Shown piece by piece: positions 27,559 to 37,327 of a stretch of DNA of 64,000 nt (positions are counted from its first letter, which is position 1; each line of letters starts with the position of its first letter). The stretch is from Paenibacillus sp. FSL H8-0048 (GTDB lineage: Bacteria; Bacillota; Bacilli; Paenibacillales; Paenibacillaceae). The position numbers and the translations under genes were made by a program. The stretch is taken from the NCBI RefSeq assembly GCF_038002825.1, contig NZ_JBBODF010000001.1, forward strand, positions 1,488,001 through 1,552,000. Reading direction: 5' to 3'. Below the pieces are notes generated by a model. It ran no database searches, was not told the DNA's origin, and saw only the letters and a list, made by a program, of their open reading frames with translations.

Positions 27559-29259
27559 TTATTCACTATATTTCAATAACATTTGCTTCACATAAATAGT
27601 ACCGCTCCCGCCCGCTATGGTTGCTTGTAATCCCACATGGACCCTCGCACTAACCGCGTTGAAGGGAGTTATATCCGTTAATGACAACATAGAGAACTTC
27701 TGCAGAACTCCCACAGGGTAGTCGAGATACTTCTCCGAGAGTAAAGCTCCATTTCGATTGAAGAACTGTATGCATAAAGACACTTTTGTCTGCACCGCAC
27801 TCTCAACTAAAATATTACCTTTGAACTCGACTAACTTATTTCCGCTTACCACTACATCTTGCAGTAGCCATACTGCACCATACTTCTCCTTCTTCATATT
27901 CACGCTAGAGAATTTCTGCCCGTAGGTGGTTACTGTTTGAAAAGGGGACAAAACTTGAAAAGTATGACTCCCGGTGTCAGACCACGTCTGCCAGCTGTCT
28001 GCGATACCAGCATTTGCAGTTGAAATAGTATCAAAGCTTGGGTTAGATAACATGTTCCTTTGCGGATCACGATTTAAAGCCATATGATCAATATAGATTG
28101 ATCCGTTACCTCCTTCAGCGATTGCCTGAATCCCCACGTGCAGTCTGGCTCTTACCGAGTCTGCCGGGGTAATTGTGTTTAGAGATAACGTCATATACTT
28201 TTGAAGCACGCCTGTAGGATAGTCCACCGATTGCTGGCTTAAGAACTTATTCTTTTCGTCAAAAAATTGGATAATGATACTGACTTTCGCAGACTTAAGC
28301 TGATCCACAGCTATATTTCCGCTTGCTGAGATGGGGACATTAGGTTGGATGATTACATCTTGAAATAACCAACTCGCACCTCCTGACTTCATAGTTGGCG
28401 TTGTCAATTTCTGAGCGCTTACACCTGAAGTCACAGGAGAAGAGACTATTTGTAATACACTTCCGCCTGAGTCTGACCATCGCGACCAGCTTTCAGCGGT
28501 TTCCTTTTGGCTGAATAAATTGTTTTCAAAGCTAGGATTGTTTAATATATTGCCTGCGGTATCATATCTGAATGCCATGTTGTCCACATAAAAAGCACCA
28601 CTTCCTCCCCCTTCTTCCGTTCTAATCCCCACATGGACCCTCGCACGAACCGTTTCAGGTGGTGTGATATCCGTCAGGGATAAAGTCATGTAACTATTTA
28701 AAGCTCCTGAGGGGTAATCAACAGTTTTTTGGGACAGCAGCTTATTGGCTGCATCGAAATATTGGATACATAATGATACTTTAGCTTTGTTAATGCTCTC
28801 GATACTAACATCTCCATTAAATAGAACAGGTAAATTCCCCTTTACGGTAACATCCTGAAATAGCCACGCTGCAGTACCAAGCCTCATCCCCGAAGCAGAA
28901 ACTTTCTGTGCCACACTCTTAGACACTACTGACGCCGGAATTACTTGAAACAAAGCAGTTCCGGTATCGCTCCATTTATCCCAACCACTGGCTATGTCCG
29001 TGGCTCTACTGGCATTTAACTCCAAATTCGGATTGACGAGCATATTATTACTTCTAAACTTCCGCTTCACATTTCCGTTTAGATCATATTGATATTCCAT
29101 GATCTCATTAGAGCGCGATGCCTCATTTACTACTCTCCCATTGGTATCATAATAGTACGTTTTTCCTCCCGCACCCATAGCCACAGACTCGTTCATGAAA
29201 AGTGTCGAAATAATCAATAGTGTTAGATAGAATGTTATCTTAGGCTTTCTGCTCAGCAT
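27559..29259 (-). CDS. Secreted YD-tag protein with three CBM-like domains, first gene of operon B
   Basis: 566 residues; ATG 29259 has GAGGG about 7 bases upstream. A signal peptide (about 1-30) is followed by a YD unit (YYYDTNGRVVNEA, YQYDLNGNVKRKF). Three repeats of about 165 residues follow, each with N(P/L)xxE, WxxWSDTG or WxRWSDSG, AxWLFQDVxV and a terminal strand (FYVDNMAFRYD, IYIDHMALNRD, IYVKQMLLKYS): galactose-binding-like carbohydrate-binding modules. It is the promoter-proximal gene behind the Spo0A-box promoter at 29302-29368. The next gene starts only a few bases from its stop. Confidence 0.75.
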   Translation of the reverse strand: MLSRKPKITFYLTLLIISTLFMNESVAMGAGGKTYYYDTNGRVVNEASRSNEIMEYQYDLNGNVKRKFRSNNMLVNPNLELNASRATDIASGWDKWSDTGTALFQVIPASVVSKSVAQKVSASGMRLGTAAWLFQDVTVKGNLPVLFNGDVSIESINKAKVSLCIQYFDAANKLLSQKTVDYPSGALNSYMTLSLTDITPPETVRARVHVGIRTEEGGGSGAFYVDNMAFRYDTAGNILNNPSFENNLFSQKETAESWSRWSDSGGSVLQIVSSPVTSGVSAQKLTTPTMKSGGASWLFQDVIIQPNVPISASGNIAVDQLKSAKVSIIIQFFDEKNKFLSQQSVDYPTGVLQKYMTLSLNTITPADSVRARLHVGIQAIAEGGNGSIYIDHMALNRDPQRNMLSNPSFDTISTANAGIADSWQTWSDTGSHTFQVLSPFQTVTTYGQKFSSVNMKKEKYGAVWLLQDVVVSGNKLVEFKGNILVESAVQTKVSLCIQFFNRNGALLSEKYLDYPVGVLQKFSMLSLTDITPFNAVSARVHVGLQATIAGGSGTIYVKQMLLKYSE

Positions 29260-29301
29260 TGTAATTCCCTCACTCTCTTTTCTCCAAGAACTTCCTCACC
29301 C

Positions 29302-29368
29302 ATCATAAGGGAGTTAACCAACGTTGAGAACGGTTGTAATTTGTCGAATTTCAACTCGTTTTGTCGAT
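29302..29368 (-). promoter_or_regulatory. Operon B promoter with two Spo0A-like boxes
   Basis: On the minus strand, -35 TTCTCA (29325-29330) and -10 TATGAT (29302-29307) are 17 bases apart. Upstream, TTTGTCGAA (29340-29348) matches the 0A-box consensus and TTTGTCGAT (29360-29368) is a second copy exactly 20 bases away. The same arrangement recurs at 41359-41425 and 43670-43736, with a shared TTTTAGTCACATT block just beyond. The position just upstream of a poor -35 fits activation by phosphorylated Spo0A, which is inferred. Confidence 0.65.
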
Positions 29369-29436
29369 TTAGTAATATTTTAGTCACATTTAGATTTTAA
29401 AATTAGATTTTTAGAAAAGGGGACATTTATCCACAT

Positions 29437-29473
29437 TAAAAAACCACACGGAGGATGTACTCACATGTGGTTT
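29437..29473 (-). terminator. Terminator upstream of operon B promoter
   Basis: On the minus strand, AAACCACATG and CGTGTGGTTT form a stem around a loop of about 13 bases, followed by TTTTTT. It is another copy of the island's shared hairpin and insulates operon A from operon B. Confidence 0.7.
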
Positions 29474-29634
29474 GGTATTAAAATACACTCATACTTCCAA
29501 TTGTTTAATAGAGAACGACTCACCAGTTCTTCACACATCACAGTGCGACTATTGCAAGTAATTTAACAAGATCCAGTTCCTCTTTAAATAGAAGCCGTCT
29601 TTCAATTCCCTGACAGTTAACCACTAGTAGGGGG

Positions 29635-29666
29635 AAAATAAAACCTTGAGGATGGCATCCCCAAGG
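29635..29666 (-). terminator. Terminator of operon A
   Basis: On the minus strand, CCTTGGGGATG and CATCCTCAAGG pair (one mismatch) and are followed by TTTTATTTT. It begins ten bases past the stop of the last operon A gene. The 170 bases between this hairpin and the one at 29437 show no gene. Confidence 0.75.
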
Positions 29667-29675
29667 CCACTAAGA

Positions 29676-30047
29676 CTATTCTTCTTTTAGCTTGCTTCGA
29701 AGCATATATTCCGCGTATGCTTCTTGTATCTTTTCTTTGCAAATCTCTTTCCAGAGTTCCTTTAACTCCACATCTTTAATTTCAGAATAAATTTCCGGCT
29801 CCATGTCCCCACCAAATCCAATCCAATCTTCATTCTCTACTTCTCCATTGTCACCTGAAAAAGCTATTTCATGCGAAGCAGGAGCATGCCCAACATAAGG
29901 ACAATTGTTTTTCAAACAATGAAAGCCTGGATTTTTAACTCCGTATCTGCAGTACTCTGGAATAGTCCCATCTTCCTGACCCTCAACTAAACCATACAAA
30001 CAATGCACTTCAACAATAACATGATTAAATGGAATAACTATCCCCAC
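29676..30047 (-). CDS. Cysteine-containing hypothetical protein after hicB
   Basis: 123 residues; GTG 30047 follows AAAGGAAAGA. No signal peptide. Five cysteines and several histidines cluster in the first half (VEVHCLYG, EYCRYG, GFHCLKNNCPYVGH), suggesting a metal-binding site. The second half is acidic and helical. It is the last gene of operon A, after the HicB-like gene and directly before a terminator, so it may be a second immunity factor or modifier for the RHS-HicA toxin. I do not recognise the family. A 130-base gap with no visible gene separates it from hicB. Confidence 0.5.
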   Translation of the reverse strand: MGIVIPFNHVIVEVHCLYGLVEGQEDGTIPEYCRYGVKNPGFHCLKNNCPYVGHAPASHEIAFSGDNGEVENEDWIGFGGDMEPEIYSEIKDVELKELWKEICKEKIQEAYAEYMLRSKLKEE

Positions 30048-30177
30048 TCTTTCCTTTTTTATTACTTCTGATGTTTTAAATCTATTTCAGTGTTGGTTAA
30101 AACATCCTTCCCCAATTTGCTCAACTAACAGATTGAGTAATCTCGACATTTTTCAATTCCCAAATTCTTACCTACTG

Positions 30178-30429
30178 TCACAAATCAACTTCAATTAGAA
30201 ATACTTGCTCTGATTGTTCCATAAGATCAGTATTAATGTTTGTTGATTTTGGTATATCTTCCTCTATCATATCTTCAAGATATAAGGCAAGTGCTTCTTT
30301 TGCCATTTGAATTGCTTCTTCAGTAGAATATCCACAAGTAATGCAACCCGGCAGGTCAGGAAAAGTTACTGTTATTCCATCTTCAGCATATCCGAACTTA
30401 GCGTAATATTTATATGTTTTGTTTCCCAT
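30178..30429 (-). CDS. hicB: HicB-like antitoxin serving as RHS immunity protein
   Basis: 83 residues from ATG 30429 (AGAGGAG 11 bases upstream; GTG 30441 is also open). The sequence is a HicB N-terminal domain: YYAKFGYAEDG, then VTFPDLPGCITCG and STEEAIQMAKEALALYLEDM, in the partial RNase-H-like fold that binds HicA. Usual HicB proteins continue with a DNA-binding helix-turn-helix or ribbon-helix-helix for autoregulation; that part is missing, which fits a pure immunity role. It lies directly after the RHS gene whose last 60 residues are HicA. It should act in the cytosol by covering the HicA active site. Confidence 0.85.
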   Translation of the reverse strand: MGNKTYKYYAKFGYAEDGITVTFPDLPGCITCGYSTEEAIQMAKEALALYLEDMIEEDIPKSTNINTDLMEQSEQVFLIEVDL

Positions 30430-30448
30430 TTTAACACTCACTCCTCTA

Positions 30449-33400
30449 CTAAAGACCTGCTTGCTTCTTTATGCTTTTTAGTGTCCCAATAGGTAAGTCT
30501 TTGTTACCATGAACTGGTATGATTACAACTTCCCCATTAGGTCCTTTCAATTTAACATGACTACCACTTTGACTTATAACATCAAAGCCATCCTTTTTCA
30601 AGAATTTCACTACATCTTTTCCACTAACTGAACCAGTAGGGAATTTACTTGCAAAAAGTTGTAAATCTAGTTTCAAAAGTCTTTGACTAGTATCTTCTAC
30701 TACTTCTTTACCCAATGTTTTTATAGCCATAGTGCTAAGCCCTTTAAATACTGCGGCAAATGTCCCATCTAGCACATAAAACATTGGATCATCAAGTAAA
30801 GGTACTGCCTTGGCGTTCCCATACAAAACTTCGTTATACATATTTACTGTTAGCGATTTATATACGGTTCCATTTTGCAAATAGTTAGTTCTTTCCACTG
30901 TAGGCTCATACTTCAACCGAATATAATTTGCTGCATCATGAGCTGCTTGCATCATAAGCAAGTCATTTTCTTTCTGCCCTGTGAGAAATATTGATTGATA
31001 GTTCTGTAAAGCAGCACGGTCCCCAGCAGAGTATGCATTCCCTATTTCATTATACATATGCCCTGTAGGATCATTGTAAATCAACGGATTATTATGCACA
31101 TACGTATACAAATTCTGCGTCAGCGGATTATCAATCTGCCCCTCAACCGTATCCTCATTTAAAAACCGTCCCATACTCGGGTCATAGTAACGGGCACGCA
31201 GGTAATACAGTCCGGTCTCCTCATCATACACCTCTCCGGTGTACTTAAAGGAGTTAGACGTTCCCTCCACCTGGCTAGTAATATTCCCCCACTCGTCATA
31301 GGCGTAGTTGTTCACTACTGTTCCGCTGGTATCGACAATCTGCACCACGTCACCATGGCCGTTGTACAAGTAGTAATAATCTTTAGCCGCTTTTTTATCC
31401 TTCTTCACTAACACCCGGTCACCGCGGACATAGTTCGCCCGCTCGACATTGTTACCGCCTATGGACTTTTCTTCCGAAATCACTTGGCCCTGGAAGTTGT
31501 AATTGACCTGAGTCTGGGTACTGCCCTTGGTTTTCATGGACCGCATTCCGTCGGCATAGTACTGGAAACTGGTGCTGGCTCCGCCTTTGGTAACACTCGT
31601 TAAAGTATTCTGCAGATCATAGGTATAGCTGATATCTCCAAAATCCTGGCTTAAGTTGTTCGTGTCAGACAACGTTTGACGATTGCCTCGTACATCGTAC
31701 GTATAGGTTGTTTGACCACCGTCTGGGCGGCTGATCGAGACCAGCCGGTTTAGCGCATCGTAGCCATAATTCGTTGTTTGGGCACCGCCTCCGTTACGCG
31801 ATTCACTGACAGCGACCCGGTTTCCGTTGTTGTCATAGCTGTAGCTGTAGGCAGTGAGCACGAAGTTTCCTTTGGTGTTGGTCATCCGCTCCGTCCAGCC
31901 CAGTGACGGGTTGTAGGTATATTCTGTCTTCAATGTGCTGCCATCCGTCAGGGTCGGATAGGTGATCGACTTCACCTGATCATTGCCGAAATAGGTGTAC
32001 TGCGCATTAGCCGATGCTGCCCCAGTCACTGCTGCACTTCCGTTGGTCTGTACCTGGGTCACCCGTGACTGCTGATACGTATAGTTGGTGAAAAAGCTCA
32101 TATACTGGTCGCTGATCTGCGTCATTCTCCCAAGCACATCCACCTGATTGCCAATCGATACGTAGTGGCTTCCTGAGCGCCCATAGATCGAACGAACTTG
32201 TCCCAAGATATCCCTCGTTATCGTCTGGTAAGCCGTCTCCTCCTGATTGAGCAGTGTTTGGATCGTCTGCTTTCGCGGACTTCCATCCCCTGTGATCATG
32301 ACCGTCTCCAGCTTTTGGTCTACATTGTTAATCTTCCCTTGTATCGTGTTCTTCTTCAGTTGACCCGCTTCATCATAAGCATACGCAAAGCTGCTGCCAT
32401 TGCGGTCGGTTTTAGCGGCCAACTGCCCCGAGCTGTTATAGGTGTAGCTCTCGTTTTGGGATGCTGCATCCTGCTTCACGCTGAGCAAGCCCAGTTCGTT
32501 ATACGTTTTGCTGTTCAGCACTTGAGGAGTCCCATTTTTAGCTTGGATTGTCACCAGTGACAATTGCCCATGACCGTCATAGCTATAGCGGGTCGTCTGA
32601 TTCAATGCATCCTTCAAGGCAATTAACCGGCCTAGGGCATCGTATTGATAACTGGTGGTCACCCCATCCTCATTCAGATTACGATTCGGATCGGTGTATC
32701 CCGTCACCTGCCCGGCAATGTTGTAGCGATAGGATTCGCTGATGGACTGTTGCTTCGTCGGCCAGTCTTTAAAGGTGGACACAGACAACTTCTTCCCCCA
32801 GGAGTCATAGCTCTCCTGAATATAGTTCAGAGTCTGGCCGGTGGTATGGTCCTGAATATAGCTGGTCGCCGTGCGTGATTTGAGATCATAGTCGCTGACC
32901 ATTACATCCCCGCTCGGTGTCGTCGCCCGATTCTGCCGGCCCCAAGCATCGTAGCTGGCGGTCAGTGTATTTCCTGCGGGATCTATGGAGTACACTGGAC
33001 GTCCCTGGTCGTCATAATGATATTGGGTAAACACCCAATTGCTCACGTTCTCGTCATAATGCTCTTCCAGTAAGGCAAGACCTAATCCGTTATACAACAC
33101 ATTCGCATAGGTTTTCATGCTCATGCCACGGGTGATGTTGTTGACCGTGGTAATAGAATCCACCTTTAAGACCTGTGTGCCTGCATTTGTCGCATCGAAA
33201 TTAGGAGAGCTCTGGTTATAGTAGTTGTAGTCTACTAATTCCTGAATCTGTTCACCCTTGGCGTTAATCTTTATCGGATACGTTTCTTTTTTCAACCGCC
33301 CTGCAGCATCGTATTCATAGGCAACAGTCTGGTTGTTGGCCTCGGTTTTCTGAATGACCTGGCCATTGTCTTTATTGTAGAGCATTTTGGTGGTGACAGC

Positions 33401-35980
33401 TTTTTCGTCAGCGGTCCCGATATTGAACCACTGCTGTTGCTCTGTAGGATACGCATAGTTGTTCTCACTACCATACCGCACCACCGATTTAGACACCAAA
33501 CGAGCGTCCGCCCAAATGTCAGCTGTTGCATGTTCAATCTTCCCTTGTCCGTCGATATATCCGTAAGTATAAGATGTCTGCTCATTCTTAGCATTAATCA
33601 CCGTTGCCGGGCGTCCCTCCGCAGTATACGTGTAGGACTCTACCAACGGATTTGCATCGCTTTCGTTCTGGTATTTGGATACAGAAGCCGGAAAACGATA
33701 GGTAGGTTCATACTGGTAGCTAGTGGTGTAGTGCTGTTTCAGATTCGGGTTATTCCATTGCTCGGCCGTTAGCGGCTCCGTTTGGCTCTGAACCTGGCCC
33801 CAATTGGTATAGGTTGTCTCGGTATACAGATGTTTCGCGGTAGCGTCACTGTCCTGCGCGGCATATTCCGAAATCGTTGTCCGTGTAGGAGACTGGGTAA
33901 ACAACCCGTGGAATGCTGTATTTTCGGTTATTTGCCTCTCTCCGTTACCGGCAACCGTCTCTGAACGAAGGACCCTGCCTTCTTTGTCAAACGTGTGGGT
34001 GGTACTTAGCCCGTTACTTGGTGTACTACTCATCACCGCGGATGTGGTACTGTAACGGAAATCATCCGGCAAATGACCTGGATACTGCTCTGGGGTATTC
34101 CCCGTATAGTCTCCAGTGTAGGTATACCGGAGTTGCTGATAGGCCTTTCCTCCCATATAGTCACTTCTAGACGTCGCCCGGAATTCTCCAAACGAATCAG
34201 AATTACTCATATGCCGGCTTACATATTCATAATTATACTTCGTGCTGGAATGCGGGTAGTTGACTTCACTTAGTAGGGCCTCAAAGTTAAATCCGTTATA
34301 CGGGATTAGCGTCAGTTGATTATCATAGTTGAAATACGTGCTTTCTCCTATTGAATTTGTAATGCTAGAGAGAACCGGCTGATACACTTTAATCGCTGGC
34401 GCAAAATTTTTCGGGACATCCACAGCTACTCTGCCTTTGGTGAGAATGACCTTCTGAACTTCTTTCGTCCCGTTCATCACCCGGAGGGTAATCCGTTCAC
34501 CGTTAAAGGGTTCTTCGTGAAGATTATACTCATAGCTGAAGAGAACCATGCGACCCAGCGTATCGGTAATCGAAGACAAGCGACCATTATCAGCATCCGA
34601 ATACTTGAAAGTGATCGTGTTGCCGAACCTGTCTTTAATGCCAAGCAACTCGCCTCTAGAAGAGAAATACTCCCGTTTCATATCCGAATATTCCATGTAA
34701 TACCTTGATTCGTCTTGCCCGTTATTGAACTGGCCGGAGTACCTGGATTCAAAGATAATCCGTCTATCTTTTCCTTTGTAGTTAATCAAATTGCTGTAAT
34801 TGGAGAGTTCATCGCCCTGTTGCCCGATGGCATAGACACTGCCATTTCCGTCATGATAGAAGCTTTGATTCTCTCCCATTTGAACGTATGGGAACTGGAA
34901 GGACCACCCATTCCCTAACTCGGGAGTCGCGTATTCATAAACGGATTCCCACATCTGCCAGTAATTACTATAGTAACTTCTATAGACAAAAGGAGTCCCC
35001 TGATTAGAGTTGTACATCAGTCCCACATTCAAATCCAGTCCATCCACGCCTGGCAAATGCAGCAGACTTTCTTTCCTCGTCACACTTCCCGCCACAGGAT
35101 CAATGGTTTCACTGGAGGTATTACGATCACTGAATTGTGGTTTTTGGACCTGATTGATTTGCGCCTCTATGGCTCCTCTATCAATCACACCCGAGACTGC
35201 TGCATCAAATGCGGTAATCGACATCACCGATAACGGATCTGCACTGAAATTCATCTCCGTCTTTGATGGCTCATAGACTGAGGAACGCACTGTGAATCTT
35301 CCAATCGCTTCCTGCTGCAGTAGATTTGGGTCGTATACATCTTCTCCAACTGTAGGAACATGGAGCGTCTGCATTTCCTGATCAAGTGTGGCTTGAATGT
35401 CTTCCCAGGATGCTTGTTTATCCTGCTTCCATCTCAACAGTTCGATAGCCGTCCACTTCGTCTGCCCCATCACCAGCAAGTTCAGCCAGTACACATCAAT
35501 CTTGGAGGCTCCCGCTTGAACAAGTTGTTCAATATCTGCTTGTTTCAAGTCTAGATCCTCATTATCAGGTACACTCGACAAGATCCCCTTAGCCTTCATA
35601 CCTGTCAGGGCCGGTTGCAACCGTTCTTTCTTCTGAAGAATCTTCTTCTTCAATTGAGTTACAGGCAGCAGGTTGATATCATAAGCATCTTGAGTTACAG
35701 AAACAACCTCGTCTGCAATCAAGGGCTGGGAGGGTGCATTCCTTTGGGCTCCTGGTGTTATTGTCGGCTCAGGACTTTGGGGCAGGAATAGATCGGAAGG
35801 TCCTGAGGGTACTGGAGAGGGAAAAGGACTGCTTTTAACCAATTCCGCTGTGCTTCTGGATGCAGTTGTCATAGCAGGGTTAGCTGACGCCTTCCCCATA
35901 AGGTTAGGAAATCCGCTAAATAGTATAGCCAAGGATAGGACATAAATGAATAATGATTTTGTTTTCTGATTAGACCTCAC
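30449..35980 (-). CDS. Giant RHS/YD-repeat toxin with HicA mRNA-interferase tip
   Basis: 1843 residues from GTG 35980 (AGGGGAG 7 bases upstream). Signal peptide to about 28, a Ser/Pro-rich linker, a helical region, YD repeats from about 290 to 1520, and the RHS core end (YYDPSMGRFLNEDTVEGQ, DPTGH at about 1637-1641). The tip (1642-1843) begins with a pre-toxin segment and LKLDLQLFA. It ends in a complete HicA domain (about 1784-1843: SGKDVVKFLKKDGFDV, SGSHVKLKGPNGEVV, VPVHGNKDL-like strand, GTLKSIKKQAGL). The histidine of GSHVKL (about 1808) is the catalytic residue of HicA, a double-stranded-RNA-binding-fold ribonuclease that cuts mRNA. Both ends of the gene are nearly identical to the other rhs gene. 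HicB follows. Confidence 0.88.
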   Translation of the reverse strand: MRSNQKTKSLFIYVLSLAILFSGFPNLMGKASANPAMTTASRSTAELVKSSPFPSPVPSGPSDLFLPQSPEPTITPGAQRNAPSQPLIADEVVSVTQDAYDINLLPVTQLKKKILQKKERLQPALTGMKAKGILSSVPDNEDLDLKQADIEQLVQAGASKIDVYWLNLLVMGQTKWTAIELLRWKQDKQASWEDIQATLDQEMQTLHVPTVGEDVYDPNLLQQEAIGRFTVRSSVYEPSKTEMNFSADPLSVMSITAFDAAVSGVIDRGAIEAQINQVQKPQFSDRNTSSETIDPVAGSVTRKESLLHLPGVDGLDLNVGLMYNSNQGTPFVYRSYYSNYWQMWESVYEYATPELGNGWSFQFPYVQMGENQSFYHDGNGSVYAIGQQGDELSNYSNLINYKGKDRRIIFESRYSGQFNNGQDESRYYMEYSDMKREYFSSRGELLGIKDRFGNTITFKYSDADNGRLSSITDTLGRMVLFSYEYNLHEEPFNGERITLRVMNGTKEVQKVILTKGRVAVDVPKNFAPAIKVYQPVLSSITNSIGESTYFNYDNQLTLIPYNGFNFEALLSEVNYPHSSTKYNYEYVSRHMSNSDSFGEFRATSRSDYMGGKAYQQLRYTYTGDYTGNTPEQYPGHLPDDFRYSTTSAVMSSTPSNGLSTTHTFDKEGRVLRSETVAGNGERQITENTAFHGLFTQSPTRTTISEYAAQDSDATAKHLYTETTYTNWGQVQSQTEPLTAEQWNNPNLKQHYTTSYQYEPTYRFPASVSKYQNESDANPLVESYTYTAEGRPATVINAKNEQTSYTYGYIDGQGKIEHATADIWADARLVSKSVVRYGSENNYAYPTEQQQWFNIGTADEKAVTTKMLYNKDNGQVIQKTEANNQTVAYEYDAAGRLKKETYPIKINAKGEQIQELVDYNYYNQSSPNFDATNAGTQVLKVDSITTVNNITRGMSMKTYANVLYNGLGLALLEEHYDENVSNWVFTQYHYDDQGRPVYSIDPAGNTLTASYDAWGRQNRATTPSGDVMVSDYDLKSRTATSYIQDHTTGQTLNYIQESYDSWGKKLSVSTFKDWPTKQQSISESYRYNIAGQVTGYTDPNRNLNEDGVTTSYQYDALGRLIALKDALNQTTRYSYDGHGQLSLVTIQAKNGTPQVLNSKTYNELGLLSVKQDAASQNESYTYNSSGQLAAKTDRNGSSFAYAYDEAGQLKKNTIQGKINNVDQKLETVMITGDGSPRKQTIQTLLNQEETAYQTITRDILGQVRSIYGRSGSHYVSIGNQVDVLGRMTQISDQYMSFFTNYTYQQSRVTQVQTNGSAAVTGAASANAQYTYFGNDQVKSITYPTLTDGSTLKTEYTYNPSLGWTERMTNTKGNFVLTAYSYSYDNNGNRVAVSESRNGGGAQTTNYGYDALNRLVSISRPDGGQTTYTYDVRGNRQTLSDTNNLSQDFGDISYTYDLQNTLTSVTKGGASTSFQYYADGMRSMKTKGSTQTQVNYNFQGQVISEEKSIGGNNVERANYVRGDRVLVKKDKKAAKDYYYLYNGHGDVVQIVDTSGTVVNNYAYDEWGNITSQVEGTSNSFKYTGEVYDEETGLYYLRARYYDPSMGRFLNEDTVEGQIDNPLTQNLYTYVHNNPLIYNDPTGHMYNEIGNAYSAGDRAALQNYQSIFLTGQKENDLLMMQAAHDAANYIRLKYEPTVERTNYLQNGTVYKSLTVNMYNEVLYGNAKAVPLLDDPMFYVLDGTFAAVFKGLSTMAIKTLGKEVVEDTSQRLLKLDLQLFASKFPTGSVSGKDVVKFLKKDGFDVISQSGSHVKLKGPNGEVVIIPVHGNKDLPIGTLKSIKKQAGL

Positions 35981-36032
35981 TCTAAAACTCCCCTGTCTTG
36001 TGTTAATTATAATGGTAAAAATTATCGTAAAA

Positions 36033-37289
36033 TCAATTTGTTCGAACCCGCTTTTGAATCAAATTCCCATTCGCATCATATTCATAGTAAACGGTCTGCC
36101 CTGAAGTAAGCTTTACCGATTGAAGTCTTCCAGAAGAGTCATAAGTATATGTATTGGTTTTAGAAGGATCAATAACCGTAACCGACTTCACCAGCGTCTC
36201 GCCAAACCAGGTAACATATTCCTGCAGCATCCCCCAATCAGTTATGTACGTCCCTGGCACAACAGGTGCTGTCATTGTAAAAGCAAAAGTATACTCTTCA
36301 CCCGGTTTAATAATGGTGCCGGGAGGCAAATAATAACGTCCTTGCGCAAACGGATCATTGTTCCCTAACGCCCCTAATCGGTACACTCCTGGAGCAGTCC
36401 CCTCCTCATACCAGGAGGTCTCTCCTTCGTTGTGCATGGTCACAGACACATTATAGGTTTGTCCTACTTCCATAGTAGAAGGAATCGTATGTGTGATTAC
36501 CCTGGCGTTCCGTGTCCCCTCCACAACTTGGACATTTTTCGTAAAGGTCTGACCGAACCAGGTGACCCCGTCATGAACCATCCCCCAATCGGTCATATAG
36601 TTTCCGGTCTCAGCCGGCGCCTGCATGATAAAAGAAAAGCTTTGCATCTCTCCTGGTTTCACTTTTCTTCCATCGGGAATGATTTGCCGGGTATCGGCAA
36701 ACGGGTCCTGGTCCCCCGCACCGCCTAAACGGTACCACTCTTCAGGTGACCACGTGTCTCCACCATCGTTACGAAAAGCCAGAGTGACAGGATATTTATG
36801 CCCTTTGGCCATGACAGACGGGATATTCTCATACATCAGCGTAGCTGAACTGGAGAGTATCGATGAGACAACAGAGACATTCACGGTCACCGTATCTCCA
36901 AACCACTCGACGTACTCTTTTACCATTCTCCAATCCGTGATGTAGCTTCCAGTTGTGGCCGGAGCGGTCATATTGAAGTAAAAAGTGAAAGATTGTCCAG
37001 GGTTGACAGCCTGTCCATTAGGGATGAGCTTTCTTCCATAAGAAAATGGATCGCTGTCCCCCACTTCTCCCAGCCGAAATAGATTCTGCTCTGACCAGAC
37101 TTCTGAGCTATCATTACGGACTGTCACACTCACCGGGTAAGTAACTCCCGCTTGCATCATTGAGGGGATCGTATGGGACAGGATTGTCGCCCCTCTGCCC
37201 GAAGCATGAGTGGTCGAAGGAACCAACACCGCCGGGAAGCTAAGCAGCAAGATGAACAATAGACTGATTTTATTCCAATACTTTTGCAT
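36033..37289 (-). CDS. Secreted YD-tag protein with three NBR1-type Ig domains
   Basis: 418 residues; ATG 37289 has GGAGGC about 4 bases upstream. A signal peptide (about 1-29, ending THA) is followed by three repeats of about 110 residues, each with a tripartite pattern VTVRND..., DPFxxGRxxxP and GxYxTDWxMVxEYVxWFG. This is the Ig-like domain first named from NBR1 (next to BRCA1), common in secreted Paenibacillus proteins. The tag is at the C-terminus (YTYDSSGRLQSV, YEYDANGNLIQKR, about 380-418). It lies directly upstream of the RHS-HicA gene in operon A. Probably a structural or adhesive module. Confidence 0.85.
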   Translation of the reverse strand: MQKYWNKISLLFILLLSFPAVLVPSTTHASGRGATILSHTIPSMMQAGVTYPVSVTVRNDSSEVWSEQNLFRLGEVGDSDPFSYGRKLIPNGQAVNPGQSFTFYFNMTAPATTGSYITDWRMVKEYVEWFGDTVTVNVSVVSSILSSSATLMYENIPSVMAKGHKYPVTLAFRNDGGDTWSPEEWYRLGGAGDQDPFADTRQIIPDGRKVKPGEMQSFSFIMQAPAETGNYMTDWGMVHDGVTWFGQTFTKNVQVVEGTRNARVITHTIPSTMEVGQTYNVSVTMHNEGETSWYEEGTAPGVYRLGALGNNDPFAQGRYYLPPGTIIKPGEEYTFAFTMTAPVVPGTYITDWGMLQEYVTWFGETLVKSVTVIDPSKTNTYTYDSSGRLQSVKLTSGQTVYYEYDANGNLIQKRVRTN

Positions 37290-37327
37290 ATTGCCTCCAG
37301 AGAATTGTCTTATAGGCCTTACTCAAA

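Noticed and set aside
30178..30640. HicAB as a normal free-standing toxin-antitoxin operon
   Set aside because: The HicA domain has no start of its own, is continuous with the RHS tip, and the HicB lacks a DNA-binding domain.
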